Shown piece after piece: positions 27,079-36,430 of a DNA stretch of 64,000 bases; the first letter of the stretch is position 1; each line of letters begins with the position of its first letter. The notes under the pieces are model-generated. The model saw only the letters and a program-made list of their open reading frames with translations. It searched no databases and was not told the origin of the DNA. A program made the position numbers and the translations under genes. The DNA is taken from assembly GCA_963717075.1 (NCBI GenBank), contig CAVQVI010000010.1, positions 248,001 to 312,000 on the forward strand, read 5' to 3'. The DNA is from JBGOTP01 sp963717075 (GTDB taxonomy: Bacteria > Acidobacteriota > Vicinamibacteria > Vicinamibacterales > CAVVIG01).

Positions 27079-27683
27079 TCAGCGAGTCAGGTCGCCTTCC
27101 TGCCGGACCATCCGTGATGGAATTGCCATGCCGCCGGTCAGGAAAATCTGGATGCCCTCTTCCACGGTGATGTCCGGGAAGGTTGCGCGATCGCGCTCAC
27201 AAATGACGATGTCCCCTAGATACAGGTGGTTGGTGGGCACGTACACCGCCACAAGGGCCTCCGGCCCCTTGCCCCGATCGGCCGTAAACTCCTTCGTCAG
27301 GAAGCCCAGAGACATACCGATCCCTGCGTTTCGAGCATGACCACGCGCTTGAACCCGGACTCATTATCTGGTGAAAACGCGACAACAAGCTGCTTCACAG
27401 GTGCATAGATGGTCCGAAAGACCGGCACGCGCAGCAGGTAGCCCTCACCCCGCTGCAGCACCCGTCGCCCGATGACGTTGGTCGCCAGCGCACCGACCAG
27501 GAGAATGCCGGCCGCCGTGGTCACGATGCCGAGACCCGGAATGTGCCGGCCCAGCAGCTGCTCCGACAGCGGCCTAGTCAGACCGTCGACGATGCCGAAG
27601 AGCCACACGAACGCGCTGACGCTGATGAACAGCGGCACCGTCACGAAGAACCCGGCGATGAAACTGCGGCGAAGCCACTGCAT
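27079..27683 (-). CDS. DUF502 family membrane protein (one frameshift)
   Basis: About 200 residues. Two N-terminal membrane segments (SFIAGFFVTVPLFISVSAFVW and VTTAAGILLVGALATNVIG) are followed by the conserved VPVFRTIYAPVKQLV and a beta-rich C-terminal part (VYVPTNHLYLGDIVICER). DUF502 proteins are inner-membrane proteins of unknown role. The frame breaks near 27305 between VVMLET and MSLGFLTKEF; here one base seems to be missing rather than added. It starts directly after the uppP stop and may belong to the tgt-sec-uppP transcript. Confidence 0.82.
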
Positions 27684-28494
27684 TCACGAGATTCCCACGG
27701 CCATCGAGGCCAGGATTGCCACCCCCGCGACGATGCGGTACCAGGCAAACGGCGCGAAACCCGATCGGCCGACCATGTTCAGAAAGGGTTTTACGACCAG
27801 CACGGATGCCGACGAACGCCGCCGCGAAGCCGACCCCAATTTCCAGAGCGCGATCGACGGAGAGATGGCCGTGGACTTCAAGGAGATCGTGCGCAAACGC
27901 CGCGGTCATCGTCGGCATGGCGAGAAAGAAGGAAAACTCCGCCGCCGTCCGGCGATCGAAACCGAGCACCAGGCCCCCGACGATCGTGGCCCCCGATCGA
28001 GAAACGCCCGGAACGAGCGCCAGCATCTGGCACGTGCCGACGCCTATGGCCTTCGCCAGGGAGGCGTCTTCCACCGTGTGTACGCTCGGGCTGGGCGCGA
28101 ACCGTTCGATGAGGAGCATCACGATGCCGCCGACGATGAACGACACGGCGATGACGCCGAGGCTGTGATAGAGCACCGTCTTGACGTAATCCGCCAGCAA
28201 GGCACCGGCCAGTAGAGCCGGGACAAACGCCGCGAGCACCAGCAGCGCAAACCGCCTCGCCTCCGGCCTCGAGGGCAGCCCCGCGACTACGTCGATGATG
28301 ATTCGGCGATAGAGCCACATCACCGCGAGGATCGACCCGAGCTGAATCATCACCGTGAATACGCCCCCGGGGTCGTCGTAACCCAGCAACCGACTGCCTA
28401 TCAGGAGATGCGCCGTCGACGAAACCGGCAGGAACTCGGTCAAGCCCTGGAGGACCCCGAGAATCGCGGCCTTGAGCAGTGCGGTCATCGTCAT
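27684..28494 (-). CDS. uppP: Undecaprenyl-diphosphatase BacA (one frameshift)
   Basis: About 270 residues. It dephosphorylates undecaprenyl pyrophosphate to recycle the lipid carrier for cell-wall synthesis. Family motifs are the N-terminal LQGLTEFLPVSSTAHL and the central PGVSRSGATIVGG, both carrying catalytic residues, in a polytopic membrane protein. The frame changes near 27805 (surplus A) from GFAAAFVG to SVLVVKPFLNMVGR, giving the usual C-terminal helix and a stop at 27684 immediately before DUF502. It follows secF in the same direction. Confidence 0.92.
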
Positions 28495-28618
28495 CGTAGC
28501 TGTCAGCCCTTCACGCTCGGCCGACAGCGCTCCGCTTTCCGCGTCAGCGATCGGTTGTCAGCCACGGGAGGTGTTCCCTGACAGTCGAAAGCCGGAAGCT
28601 GACCGCAGCGCAGAGCCT

Positions 28619-29615
28619 TTACGATGCGCGCGCCTTCCGCTGCGGCTTCGACTTGCGCGGCGGCTGCTGCGGCGCGGCAAGCGTGGCCGGCGCATGCGCT
28701 GCCGCGCGGGTCGGCGCCGCACCGCGCCAGAAGCTGATGATCGCCGCGGCAATGAACACGCTGGAGTATGTGCCGGTGGCAATGCCCGACCACCATCGTG
28801 AAGGCGAAGCCATGGAGCACCTCACCGCCGAAGAAGAACAGCGCCAGCGACGTCAGAAAGGCCGTGCCGGACGTGATCACGGTTCGACCGAGCGTCTGAT
28901 TGATCGACATGTTGATGACATGGCCGAGTGAATCGCGCCGCATCGAGCGAAGGTTCTCCCGGATTCGGTCGAAAATGACGATCGTGTCGTTCGTCGAGAA
29001 GCCCGTAATGGTCAGAATGCCGGCAATCACGTTCAGCGACATGTCGTATCTGAAGATGACGAGAAAGGCGAGCGTCACCAGCAGGTCGTGGACCGTGGCC
29101 ACGACCGCGCCGACAGCGAAGCTGAATTGGAAGCGGAACGCGATATACGCGAGAAGGCCAGCGAGCGAGAACACCGTCGCCAGGAGCGCCTTGTCTCTCA
29201 GTTCCCTTCCGACCGCCGGGCCGACAATCTGAGCGCCCTGGCGCGTGAAATTACCCAGACCACCCTGCTTGAGCGCATTTTCGACCTTCGCCACCTCGGA
29301 ACTCAGCGAGTTGCCCGACTCCGCGCCCACCGTCGGCACACGAATCAGATACTGATTCAGCGTGCGATCTCCGTACGGCTGAATGATGACCTCTCCGCCG
29401 GCCATTGACTTGTCGAGCGCCGTCCGCACCTTCTCGGTCGTCGTGGGCTGGTCGAACTTCACGACAACGGCGGTGCCGCCGGCGAACTCGATGCCGAGCG
29501 GAATCCCCTTGGTCATGAAGAGACCCGCACCCGCGAGGATCACGGCCCACGACAGCACGATCGCGTGCCACCGCCACCGCAGGAAGTCGTAGTCGGTCTT
29601 CTTGAAAATGTGCAT
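28619..29615 (-). CDS. secF: Protein translocase subunit SecF (one frameshift)
   Basis: About 330 residues. SecF works with SecD to pull preproteins across the membrane using the proton gradient. Motifs: GIEFAGGTAVVVKF, ALLATVFSLAGLLAYIAFRF, GFSTNDTIVIFDRIREN, with six membrane helices and a Lys/Pro-rich tail. The frame breaks near 28787 by a surplus G: TMVVG continues as IATGTYSSVFIAAAIISFWR to a stop at 28619. The uncorrected frame would run on to 28503 in nonsense sequence. It begins two bases after the secD stop. Confidence 0.93.
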
Positions 29616-29617
29616 GG

Positions 29618-31207
29618 CTAGATGGACAGCGTCGCGACCTGATGACGTCGCACGAGCGCCACGTCGAACAGGGTCTTCGACACGAAGATGGACGTGAACA
29701 GGTTCGACATCAGACCGAAGAACAGGGTGACAGCGAAGCCCTTGATCGGTCCGCTGCCGAACTGGAACAGGAACGCCACGGAAATCAGCGCCGCGATGTG
29801 CGTGTCGAACAGCGTCCAGAAGACGCGGGCGAAGCCCGCGTTGATCGCCGCGCGCACACCGCGCTGTGCCTCGAGTTCCTCCTTGATGCGTTCGAAAATC
29901 AGCACGTTCGAATCGACGCCGATGCCCATCGTCAGCACGAAGCCGGCGATCCCGGGCAGCGTCATGACGGCGCCGACGTACGCCATCAACCCGAGCAGAA
30001 TCACCAGGTTGAACAACAGCGCCACGACGGCGTTCACTCCCGAGAGTCTGTAGTAGATGAGCATGAACGCGACGACGGACAGCAGGCCGACGACCGAGGC
30101 GATGATTCCGGACCGAATCGCATCCGCGCCAAGGCTTGGACCGATGGTCTGCTCCTCCAGATAGTCCATCCGCGTCAGCAGCGCACCCGAGCGGAGGATG
30201 AGCGCGAGATCCTGCGCCTCCTGCTGGGTGAAGCTCCCGAAGATCCGGCCGTCTGTGGTGATGCGGCCCTCGATATTGGGCGCAGACTGGACGCGGCCGT
30301 CGAGCACGATGGCAAGGCGGCGACCGATATTCTCGCTCGTGAACTTGCCGAACCGGCGTCCGCCCTCCGGGCTCAGCGTGAAGCTGACAGCCGGTCGATT
30401 GTTCTCGTCAGGCACCGGTCGCGCGTTCTTCAGGTCAACGCCGCTCACGACGGGCACCTTGCGCACCAGATAGTAGCTGGTACCTCCGCCCGTATCGCCG
30501 GCGCCGGTCACGAGGTCCATCCCGCTGGGCACCACGCCTCCGGGCACCAGCTCTTCCTTCGTCGAGGCCGGTCCCTGCTCGACCAGCTTCAACTCCAGCA
30601 ATCCGGTCGAGCGGATGATCTCTTTGGCGTGATCGACATCGGTCTCGCCGGGCAATTGCACGAGAATCTGGTCGTTGTTGGCCCCCTGCTGGGCAATCGT
30701 CGGCTCTGCCACGCCCAACTCGTTGACCCGGCGCTCGATCGTCTCTCGGCCCTGAGTCACGGCCTCCTCACGAAGTGTCGCCTGCGCAGGCAGCTTCATC
30801 GTAAAGGTATATGTGCCATTCGTGCCGGAGCTGCGATCGAAGTTGGTCCCCACCTCGGCGGCGACATTCCGGAATTCAGCGTCCTTACCTGCCGGGACAC
30901 CCTCCACGGCAAAATGCGCCGGATCGATCAGCTTGACGTTCGCGACGGTGATGCTCTGCCGCTGCAGTTCCTCGCGGAGGCGTTCCATCTCGCGCTCCGA
31001 TTCGAACTTGAGCGCATCGTCGGTCTGAACCTGCAGCACGAGGTGCACACCCCCCTGAAGGTCCAGGCCGAGCTTCAGCTCCTTGGCCTTCAACCACGCG
31101 GGCGCAGGCAGCCGGAAACGGCTCGCAAGAATGGGATACACACCCACGGTGGCGAATACCACAAAGGCGACGAGAACGGTGACGACTTTCCAGCGCAAAT
31201 TGGACAT
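29618..31207 (-). CDS. secD: Protein translocase subunit SecD
   Basis: A 529-residue SecDF family protein, complete. N-terminal membrane helix, KLGLDLQGGVHLVLQV (D1), a large periplasmic P1 domain, then five C-terminal helices with AFMLIYYRLSGVNAVVALLFN and GMGIGVDSNVLIFERIKEEL. It forms the proton-driven SecDF complex that completes Sec-dependent export. It starts four bases after yajC and precedes secF, the standard yajC-secD-secF order. Confidence 0.96.
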   Translation of the reverse strand: MSNLRWKVVTVLVAFVVFATVGVYPILASRFRLPAPAWLKAKELKLGLDLQGGVHLVLQVQTDDALKFESEREMERLREELQRQSITVANVKLIDPAHFAVEGVPAGKDAEFRNVAAEVGTNFDRSSGTNGTYTFTMKLPAQATLREEAVTQGRETIERRVNELGVAEPTIAQQGANNDQILVQLPGETDVDHAKEIIRSTGLLELKLVEQGPASTKEELVPGGVVPSGMDLVTGAGDTGGGTSYYLVRKVPVVSGVDLKNARPVPDENNRPAVSFTLSPEGGRRFGKFTSENIGRRLAIVLDGRVQSAPNIEGRITTDGRIFGSFTQQEAQDLALILRSGALLTRMDYLEEQTIGPSLGADAIRSGIIASVVGLLSVVAFMLIYYRLSGVNAVVALLFNLVILLGLMAYVGAVMTLPGIAGFVLTMGIGVDSNVLIFERIKEELEAQRGVRAAINAGFARVFWTLFDTHIAALISVAFLFQFGSGPIKGFAVTLFFGLMSNLFTSIFVSKTLFDVALVRRHQVATLSI

Positions 31208-31211
31208 GATC

Positions 31212-31550
31212 TTACGCCTCGCCAGCCTCGACTACCGGAGACTGGCCTTGGTAGCCGCCGACCGAAGCTCTCGCGACATCGATGCGGACCTTGTCGGCCA
31301 CCTGAAGTTGAACAGTCTGATCGGTGAGCTTCGTCACCTGCCCGTGAATGCCTCCCGTCGTGATCACCCGGTCGCCAACCTTGAGGCCGTCGAGAAACGC
31401 CTGCACCTTCTGCTGCTTGCGCTTCGCCGGTAGCAGAATGATGAAATAGAAAATAGCGATGACGAGCGCAAACGGGACAAACTGAATCCACAGACTCCCT
31501 CCCTCAGGAGGCGCGCCCATGGCGAACATCGAACCTGCCAGCATCATCAT
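31212..31550 (-). CDS. yajC: Preprotein translocase subunit YajC
   Basis: A 112-residue single-pass membrane protein: WIQFVPFALVIAIFYFIILLPAKRKQQK is the helix plus positive stop, followed by the small cytoplasmic domain VGDRVITTGGIHGQV. It associates with SecDF. Three consecutive ATG codons begin the frame (31550, 31547, 31544); the first overlaps the tgt stop as ATGA, indicating coupling to tgt as in many bacteria. Confidence 0.92.
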   Translation of the reverse strand: MMMLAGSMFAMGAPPEGGSLWIQFVPFALVIAIFYFIILLPAKRKQQKVQAFLDGLKVGDRVITTGGIHGQVTKLTDQTVQLQVADKVRIDVARASVGGYQGQSPVVEAGEA

Positions 31551-32714
31551 GAATCGTGCGCCCGGCGGGACAATCCCTGCTGGAACCCCAGCCTGAAACT
31601 TTCGAACCGCCCGAATTCTATAGCCTCCCTAATCCGCTTGAGGGTGTCAAGGTAAAACTGCAGATTATGCAACGTGTTAAGGGTTGCCGCATTGATTTCG
31701 CCGGCGAGAAAGAGATGTCGCAAGTAGGCGCGCGAACACGTCTGGCACGTGTAGCAGCGGCAGGAAGCATCGGGGGGCCGGTCGTCTTCTGCATACCGCG
31801 CATTCTTGATGTTGATTCGCCCTTCGCTCGTAAACAGTTGACCGTTGCGGGCATTGCGGGTCGGGAGTACGCAGTCGAACATGTCGACACCGCGGGCCAC
31901 AGCTTCCACCAGATCCTCAGGCGTCCCGACACCCATCAGGTACCGCGGCCGATCGGACGGCAACACCGCGGTCGTCCGCTCGACGATGTCGTACATGGCC
32001 GCGCTCGGCTCGCCGACGCTCAGGCCCCCAATTGCGTACGCCTCGAAACCAATGGCGACTGTCTGGCGAGCGCTCTCCACACGAAGGGCGGGGAACACGC
32101 TTCCTTGCACGATGCCAAACTGCGCCTGCCCGCGATTGGTGACGGTCACGCCATCAACCCGTCGAGCGCGCAATTCCAGCTGCCGGTCGCGCGCCCGCCT
32201 GGCCCAGCGAGCGGTTCGCTCCATCGACTCCCGTGCCACACTCTCTTCCACGGGATAGGCGACGCACTCATCGAGCACCATCGCGATGTCCGAACCGAGC
32301 CTCGCTTGGATGTCGGTCGCGCGCTCCGGTGTGAGCAGGTGCGAGGACCCGTCAAGATGCGACTGGAAGCGCACGCCGGCCTCACCGACGATCCGCCGCG
32401 CGGCCAGGCTGAACACCTGATAGCCGCCGCTGTCGGTGAGGATTGGCCTCGTCCACCCGATAAATCGATGCAGCCCGCCACGGCGCGCGATGACGTCATC
32501 GCCCGGGACGAAGATAGAGGTGGTAGGTGTTGCTCAGAAGGATCTCGACGCCGGCCGCTTCCAGGTCGCGGTGCATCAGGCCCTTCACGGCACCCTGCGT
32601 CCCCACCGGCATGAACGCGGGCGTCCGCACGTCGCCATGCGCAGTCGTCATGATGCCCTGGCGCGCGCGGCCGTCTGTATGCGTGATGCGGAAGCGAAAT
32701 AGGCAATCGGACAT
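31547..32714 (-). CDS. tgt: tRNA-guanine transglycosylase (one frameshift)
   Basis: About 388 residues; exchanges G34 for preQ1 in queuosine tRNAs. Seen: GIMTTAHGDVRTPAFMPVGT, NTYHLYLRPG, the catalytic Asp in LTDSGGYQVFSLA, GGLSVGEPSAAMYD, RYLMGVGTPEDL and a C-terminal zinc site CRCYTCQTCSRAYLRHL. The frame changes near 32508 by a surplus C between LRPG and DDVIARRGGLHRFIGW, inside a highly conserved stretch. First gene of tgt-yajC-secD-secF-uppP-DUF502. Confidence 0.94.
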
Positions 32715-32765
32715 CGGGCGACGTTAAGTCTACAATTTGCGGGTCGCTATACATCGCGGAGGCTG

Positions 32766-33914
32766 ATGAACGCGTCGTCGTTTCTCCTGGGGCTGGTCGG
32801 TGTTGCGTCGCACGTCATGGTCGCCGCGCCGGCGTCTGCGGACCTGACAGAAGGCAAGCGACTCGCCGCGATCTACGACACAATCCTGCACGCGCGGTTC
32901 GGTCAGGCCAGCGAGGAGTTGAGCCGTGCATGTCCTCCCGCGCCGTCCGAGGCGTGCCGCACAATTGGCATCGTCGTGCTCTGGTGGCAGATCGTCATCG
33001 ATCCCGACAACCGGGCACTCGACGAGCGTCTGGAGCGAGAGGCACAATCATCGATCGCCGCCGCACTTGCCTGGACGCGTCGAGAACCAGGACGGGCCGA
33101 AGCCTGGTTTTACCTGGCGGGTTCGTACGCACCGCTCACGCAGTTGCAGGCGCTTCGTGGCCGGCATCTGGCGGCGGCCCGCAACGGCATTCGGATCCGC
33201 GCGGCACTCGAACGCACCCTCCAGCTCGATCCGGAGTTACCGGATGCCCATTTCGGCATCGGGATGTATCACTACTTGGCGGACGCCGCGCCAGTCGCGG
33301 CAAAGCTTCTGCGCATGCTGCTCCTGCTGCCAGGCGGCGATCGGGCCAAGGGGCTGCAGGAGATGCTGCAGGCCCGCACGCAGGGCATGCTGTTCGGTGG
33401 CGAAGCCGACTTCCAGCTGCATTGGTTGTATCTGTGGTTCGAGAAGGATCCGACGCGGGCGCTACAGCTCGTCCTGGGCCTCGACGCGCGATATCCATCC
33501 AATCCGGTCTTCCTCCGCCGCATTGCGGAAATCGAGCACGACTATCGGAGCGACCACCGCGCCAGCGCGGCGGCGTGGGAAGCGCTGCTCGCGCGTGCAC
33601 AAGAGGGACGAGTGGAACGGCCTGGCGAGGTTGAGACGCTCGCTCGTCTCGGCCTCGCGGGCGAACTGCTGGATCTGTCGCAGCCCGAGCAAGCCATCGC
33701 CGCGCTGAAGGTGGTGATCGAGACGCGCCCACTCGTACCGTACGCGGCACTATCCGTCGCGCAGTATCGTCTCGGCGTCGCGTACGACCGACTGGGCAAA
33801 CGCGATCTCGCAATCGCGGCATACAACGCGGCAATCGCCGCGGCGCCCGGCGACGATCCCGCGAATGTTCGCGCGCGATCGCGCGACGCCCTCCGTCGAA
33901 GGCCGCGCGCCTGA
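32766..33914 (+). CDS. Secreted tetratricopeptide-repeat protein
   Basis: A 382-residue protein with a signal peptide (FLLGLVGVASHVMVAAPASA, likely cut before DLTEG) and helical repeats resembling TPRs: AWFYLAGSYAPLTQLQALRG, PDAHFGIGMYHYLADAAPVA, and a clear last repeat ALSVAQYRLGVAYDRLGKRDLAIAAY. A cysteine pair (residues about 57 and 64) may form a disulfide. GGAGG lies four bases before ATG 32766. Divergent from tgt. Its function is unknown; periplasmic scaffolding is the family expectation. Confidence 0.8.
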   Translation: MNASSFLLGLVGVASHVMVAAPASADLTEGKRLAAIYDTILHARFGQASEELSRACPPAPSEACRTIGIVVLWWQIVIDPDNRALDERLEREAQSSIAAALAWTRREPGRAEAWFYLAGSYAPLTQLQALRGRHLAAARNGIRIRAALERTLQLDPELPDAHFGIGMYHYLADAAPVAAKLLRMLLLLPGGDRAKGLQEMLQARTQGMLFGGEADFQLHWLYLWFEKDPTRALQLVLGLDARYPSNPVFLRRIAEIEHDYRSDHRASAAAWEALLARAQEGRVERPGEVETLARLGLAGELLDLSQPEQAIAALKVVIETRPLVPYAALSVAQYRLGVAYDRLGKRDLAIAAYNAAIAAAPGDDPANVRARSRDALRRRPRA

Positions 33915-33957
33915 TCGCGCGAATAACTTTTTTTTGACAAAACCACGGTTTTTGTGC

Positions 33958-33984
33958 TTGACATCTCGCCTTCTCGACCATAAT
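33958..33984 (+). promoter_or_regulatory. Candidate promoter of the small structured transcript
   Basis: Perfect -35 TTGACA (33958-33963). The best -10 is CATAAT (33979-33984), five of six but at 15-base spacing; TAATCT at 17 bases is the alternative. It is immediately preceded by an A/T hairpin (ACAAAAC/GTTTTTGT, 33937-33956) that may end the upstream TPR transcript. Confidence 0.5.
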
Positions 33985-34024
33985 CTACATCTGGTATGAG
34001 GGTGGCTAACTCAGGCCATTCCTA

Positions 34025-34131
34025 GTGAGGTTGAGTAGTCGAACTTCACCCTGCCGCGCTGGCTCAGGCCGGAACGACAGGTGCCACGAGGCGACGAGCG
34101 CCGACAGGCGGGTGAGCGTGCCAGGCGGCAG
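34025..34131 (+). ncRNA. Candidate structured RNA leader
   Basis: The 280 bases between the TPR gene and the small ORF contain no credible longer gene but fold well. Hairpin 1: GTGAGGTT (34025-34032) with AACTTCAC (34042-34049). Long-range stem: CTGCCGCGCTGGC (34051-34063) pairs with GCCAGGCGGCAG (34120-34131) as twelve base pairs with one bulged G. Inside it GGCG-ACGAG-CGCC (34090-34102) forms a further hairpin. A promoter lies upstream, and a lysine-rich ORF and terminator downstream. No known riboswitch or RNA family was recognised. It could be a leader, an independent small RNA, or chance folding of GC-rich DNA. Confidence 0.4.
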
Positions 34132-34194
34132 CCACACGCCGAAGTCGTGAGCGCTCCCGCAAGACAACCCACATGAAGGGGGGGATAAAAGACA

Positions 34195-34245
34195 ATGGCG
34201 AAGAAAGCCAAGGGCGGGAAGAAGAAGGCCGGCAAGAAACGGTAA
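34195..34245 (+). CDS. 16-residue lysine-rich microprotein
   Basis: ATG 34195 to TAA 34245 encodes MAKKAKGGKKKAGKKR: eight lysines, one arginine, three alanines and three glycines. A purine-rich AAGGGGGGG lies about twelve bases upstream. It ends 17 bases before a strong terminator and lies about 210 bases from a TTGACA promoter. The composition resembles histone-H1-like or nucleoid-associated tails, so nucleic-acid binding is conceivable, but such short reading frames can arise by chance. An overlapping frame (34173-34251) would encode an acidic peptide and seems less likely. Confidence 0.5.
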   Translation: MAKKAKGGKKKAGKKR

Positions 34246-34261
34246 GCTGACCTCGCCCGTC

Positions 34262-34291
34262 AAAAAAGGGGGCGGCCGTCGCCCCCTTTTT
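34262..34291. terminator. Strong bidirectional terminator
   Basis: AAAAAGGGGGCG (34263-34274) pairs with CGCCCCCTTTTT (34280-34291) around a five-base loop: twelve perfect pairs with a U-tract on either strand. It ends the small-ORF transcript on the plus strand and the HEAT-cyclophilin gene (stop at 34296) on the minus strand. Confidence 0.92.
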
Positions 34292-34295
34292 CAAT

Positions 34296-36425
34296 TTACG
34301 ACCCATCCCAGATTCTCACCCGACCGATCACATCGCCCGCTTGCATCTGATCCACGACATCCATGCCAGCGATGACGTATCCGAAGACGGTGTACTTCCC
34401 ATCGAGGTGCGGCTGCGGTGAATGCGTAATGAAGAACTGACTGCCGCTGGTGTCGGCCCAGTCGAGCGCCATCCCGACCGCACCGCGCAGGTAAGCGCGC
34501 TGGTTCAGCTCGTCGCGAATCGTGTAGCCGGGTCCGCCTTCACCGTCACCCCGCGGATCCCCGGCCTGAATGACGAAATCCGGCACCACGCGGTGCACCG
34601 TCAGTCCGTCAAAGAAACCTTTGCGCGCGAGCGTCACGAAGTTCTCGACTGTCAGCGGTGCGTCGAGTACGGCGAGCTCGACCTGGATCAAGCCGCGGTC
34701 AGTCTCGATGAACGCTTGGGTCGAGACGGGGGGATTCACGAACCGCTCGGCGCTGTAGTCGGCTGGGCTCAGCGTCGGCGGCGCCGGGCGAATTCGCGCG
34801 TCGACGTCGCTCGCGGGATCCAATTGCTTCAGCAGCATCGCTGCGCGTACTCTCACCGCCCAGTCTCGGTCCTGCAGCGCCGCGTTCAACACCGGCATGG
34901 CATCGGCGGCGCCGTACGCCGCCAGGGCGGTGAGCGCGGCCGCGCGCGCCACGTATGTCGCATCGCCGTCGTTGGACGAATAGGCCTGCGCCAGCGCCGC
35001 GGCTCCGCCTCCCGGCTTCAACTCGCCGATCGCCCTTGCCGCCGCCGCGCGCACGACCGCGTCGTCTGCCTTGAGTCGTTCCAGTAGAACACTCGCGGCT
35101 TCCGGCGCCCGCAATTTCGCCAGCGCGGCCAGCACCGACGGCACGACCCGCTGGTCCGTTTCCCGCAGCATCGTGCGCAGGCGCGGAAGCGCCAACTCCG
35201 GCGGCATCGTACCCAGCGCGGAGGCCAGGGCCATTCTGACAGTGGGCGCCGGATCGGCATCCAACCCAGACAGAATAGTGACAAATGCCTGCGGATCGAG
35301 TTGGGCAAGCGATCTGAGCACGGCGGCGCGGATGGCAGGGCTCGGATCAGCCACGAGATCGAGCAGCAGGTCGAACGTGCCGTCCCCTCCGACAGCGCCA
35401 AGCACAGACACAGCTTCGAGTCGGAGAAACGGATCCGGCTTCGCTGCTCGAATGAGCTTGGCGAGCACGGGCGCCGCGCCCGCATCACCGATCCGGCCAA
35501 GGGCTCGAATGGCCTCGACCGCAGTCGCTCGATCGCTGCTGGATACCAGCGGAAGAATCTCGGGAACGACACTGCGATCTTTCAGCGCCCCAAGACCCTT
35601 GACCGCAAATGCGCGCGTATAGGGATCCGCTTCCGCCGCGAGGGCGAGCAGGGCCCGCATGGCTCGCGGATCTTCAAGTCGCTGCAGCGCGAAGGCGACC
35701 GGCCACGATCGGATGCGGAGCTGGCCGGCACTATCGAGTACCACTGAGGCCAGCGGAAGGTACGCCTTCAATCTGGCCAGCGCAAAGAGCGCAAGCCGGA
35801 GTACAGCGGAGGGCGTCTCGCGACGGTCGTCTGTATCGATGGCGGATTCAGCGACCGCGGCCGACTCAACAATCTGCGACGCGATGCTGGCGATCGCGTC
35901 AGCCGCGGACGCATCGCCGATAAGGCCCAGGGCCTCCGCTGCGCTGCCTTTCACCAGCAATGACGGGTCGCTGAGCGCGGCCACCAGCGGATCACCCGCG
36001 CGCACGTCGCCAAGCAGACCGAGCGCAAAGGCCGCCATCTGTCGAACCTCCGGCTCGTTGTCGGCCAGCAGCGTGATGAGCGGAGGTACTCCGTCCCGCA
36101 GGCCGACGCGCCCCACCGCGAGCGCAGCACGCCGACGGATGCGCGCGTCCCCATCGGTTAGCATCTTCAGCAGATCGGGCACCGGACGCGGCGCCACCGG
36201 TGCATCGGAGACGGCCTGCGCGGAATCCGGCGGCACCACGGGGATCGATGGGTCGCGGAGAACGCGCTGATCCTCGAGCCGAAGAATCCAGGACTGCTTC
36301 TCCGCGAAGGTGAGATCGGGTGGCGCTGCTGGCAACACAGGCGTGACTTGCGGCGCCGGTGCAACGGCAGGCGCGCACGCGCACGCACTGACCGCGAGCG
36401 TCAGCGCGACGAGTGTTCGCATCAC
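34296..36425 (-). CDS. HEAT-repeat lipoprotein fused to a cyclophilin domain
   Basis: A 709-residue exported protein. The N terminus has a short signal with lipobox VSAC (Cys15), a Pro-rich linker, then many HEAT/PBS-type helical repeats from about residue 80 to 550 (RRAALAVGRVGLRDGVPPLI, VRQMAAFALGLLGDVRAGDP and so on). The last 150 residues are a peptidyl-prolyl cis-trans isomerase of the cyclophilin type: FDGLTVHRVVPDFVIQAGDP, GSQFFITHSPQPHLDGKYTVFG. It is probably a periplasmic folding or assembly factor tethered to a membrane. Start GTG 36425 or ATG 36422; a TATCAT box sits six bases before the GTG. Partner proteins are unknown. Confidence 0.88.
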   Translation of the reverse strand: MMRTLVALTLAVSACACAPAVAPAPQVTPVLPAAPPDLTFAEKQSWILRLEDQRVLRDPSIPVVPPDSAQAVSDAPVAPRPVPDLLKMLTDGDARIRRRAALAVGRVGLRDGVPPLITLLADNEPEVRQMAAFALGLLGDVRAGDPLVAALSDPSLLVKGSAAEALGLIGDASAADAIASIASQIVESAAVAESAIDTDDRRETPSAVLRLALFALARLKAYLPLASVVLDSAGQLRIRSWPVAFALQRLEDPRAMRALLALAAEADPYTRAFAVKGLGALKDRSVVPEILPLVSSSDRATAVEAIRALGRIGDAGAAPVLAKLIRAAKPDPFLRLEAVSVLGAVGGDGTFDLLLDLVADPSPAIRAAVLRSLAQLDPQAFVTILSGLDADPAPTVRMALASALGTMPPELALPRLRTMLRETDQRVVPSVLAALAKLRAPEAASVLLERLKADDAVVRAAAARAIGELKPGGGAAALAQAYSSNDGDATYVARAAALTALAAYGAADAMPVLNAALQDRDWAVRVRAAMLLKQLDPASDVDARIRPAPPTLSPADYSAERFVNPPVSTQAFIETDRGLIQVELAVLDAPLTVENFVTLARKGFFDGLTVHRVVPDFVIQAGDPRGDGEGGPGYTIRDELNQRAYLRGAVGMALDWADTSGSQFFITHSPQPHLDGKYTVFGYVIAGMDVVDQMQAGDVIGRVRIWDGS

Positions 36426-36430
36426 GCCGC

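Noticed and set aside
29642..31327. Plus-strand open frame of 561 codons opposite secD and yajC
   Set aside because: Arg/His/Asp-rich antisense shadow of SecD; no signal, domain or ribosome site.
34173..34251. Overlapping acidic 25-codon frame around the lysine-rich ORF
   Set aside because: Its start lies within the purine-rich stretch that would serve the lysine-rich ORF, and the composition looks like an out-of-frame reading of AAG codons.
34006..34263. Minus-strand 85-codon frame across the structured spacer
   Set aside because: No ribosome site, unusual composition, and it would run against the terminator and promoter orientation seen there.
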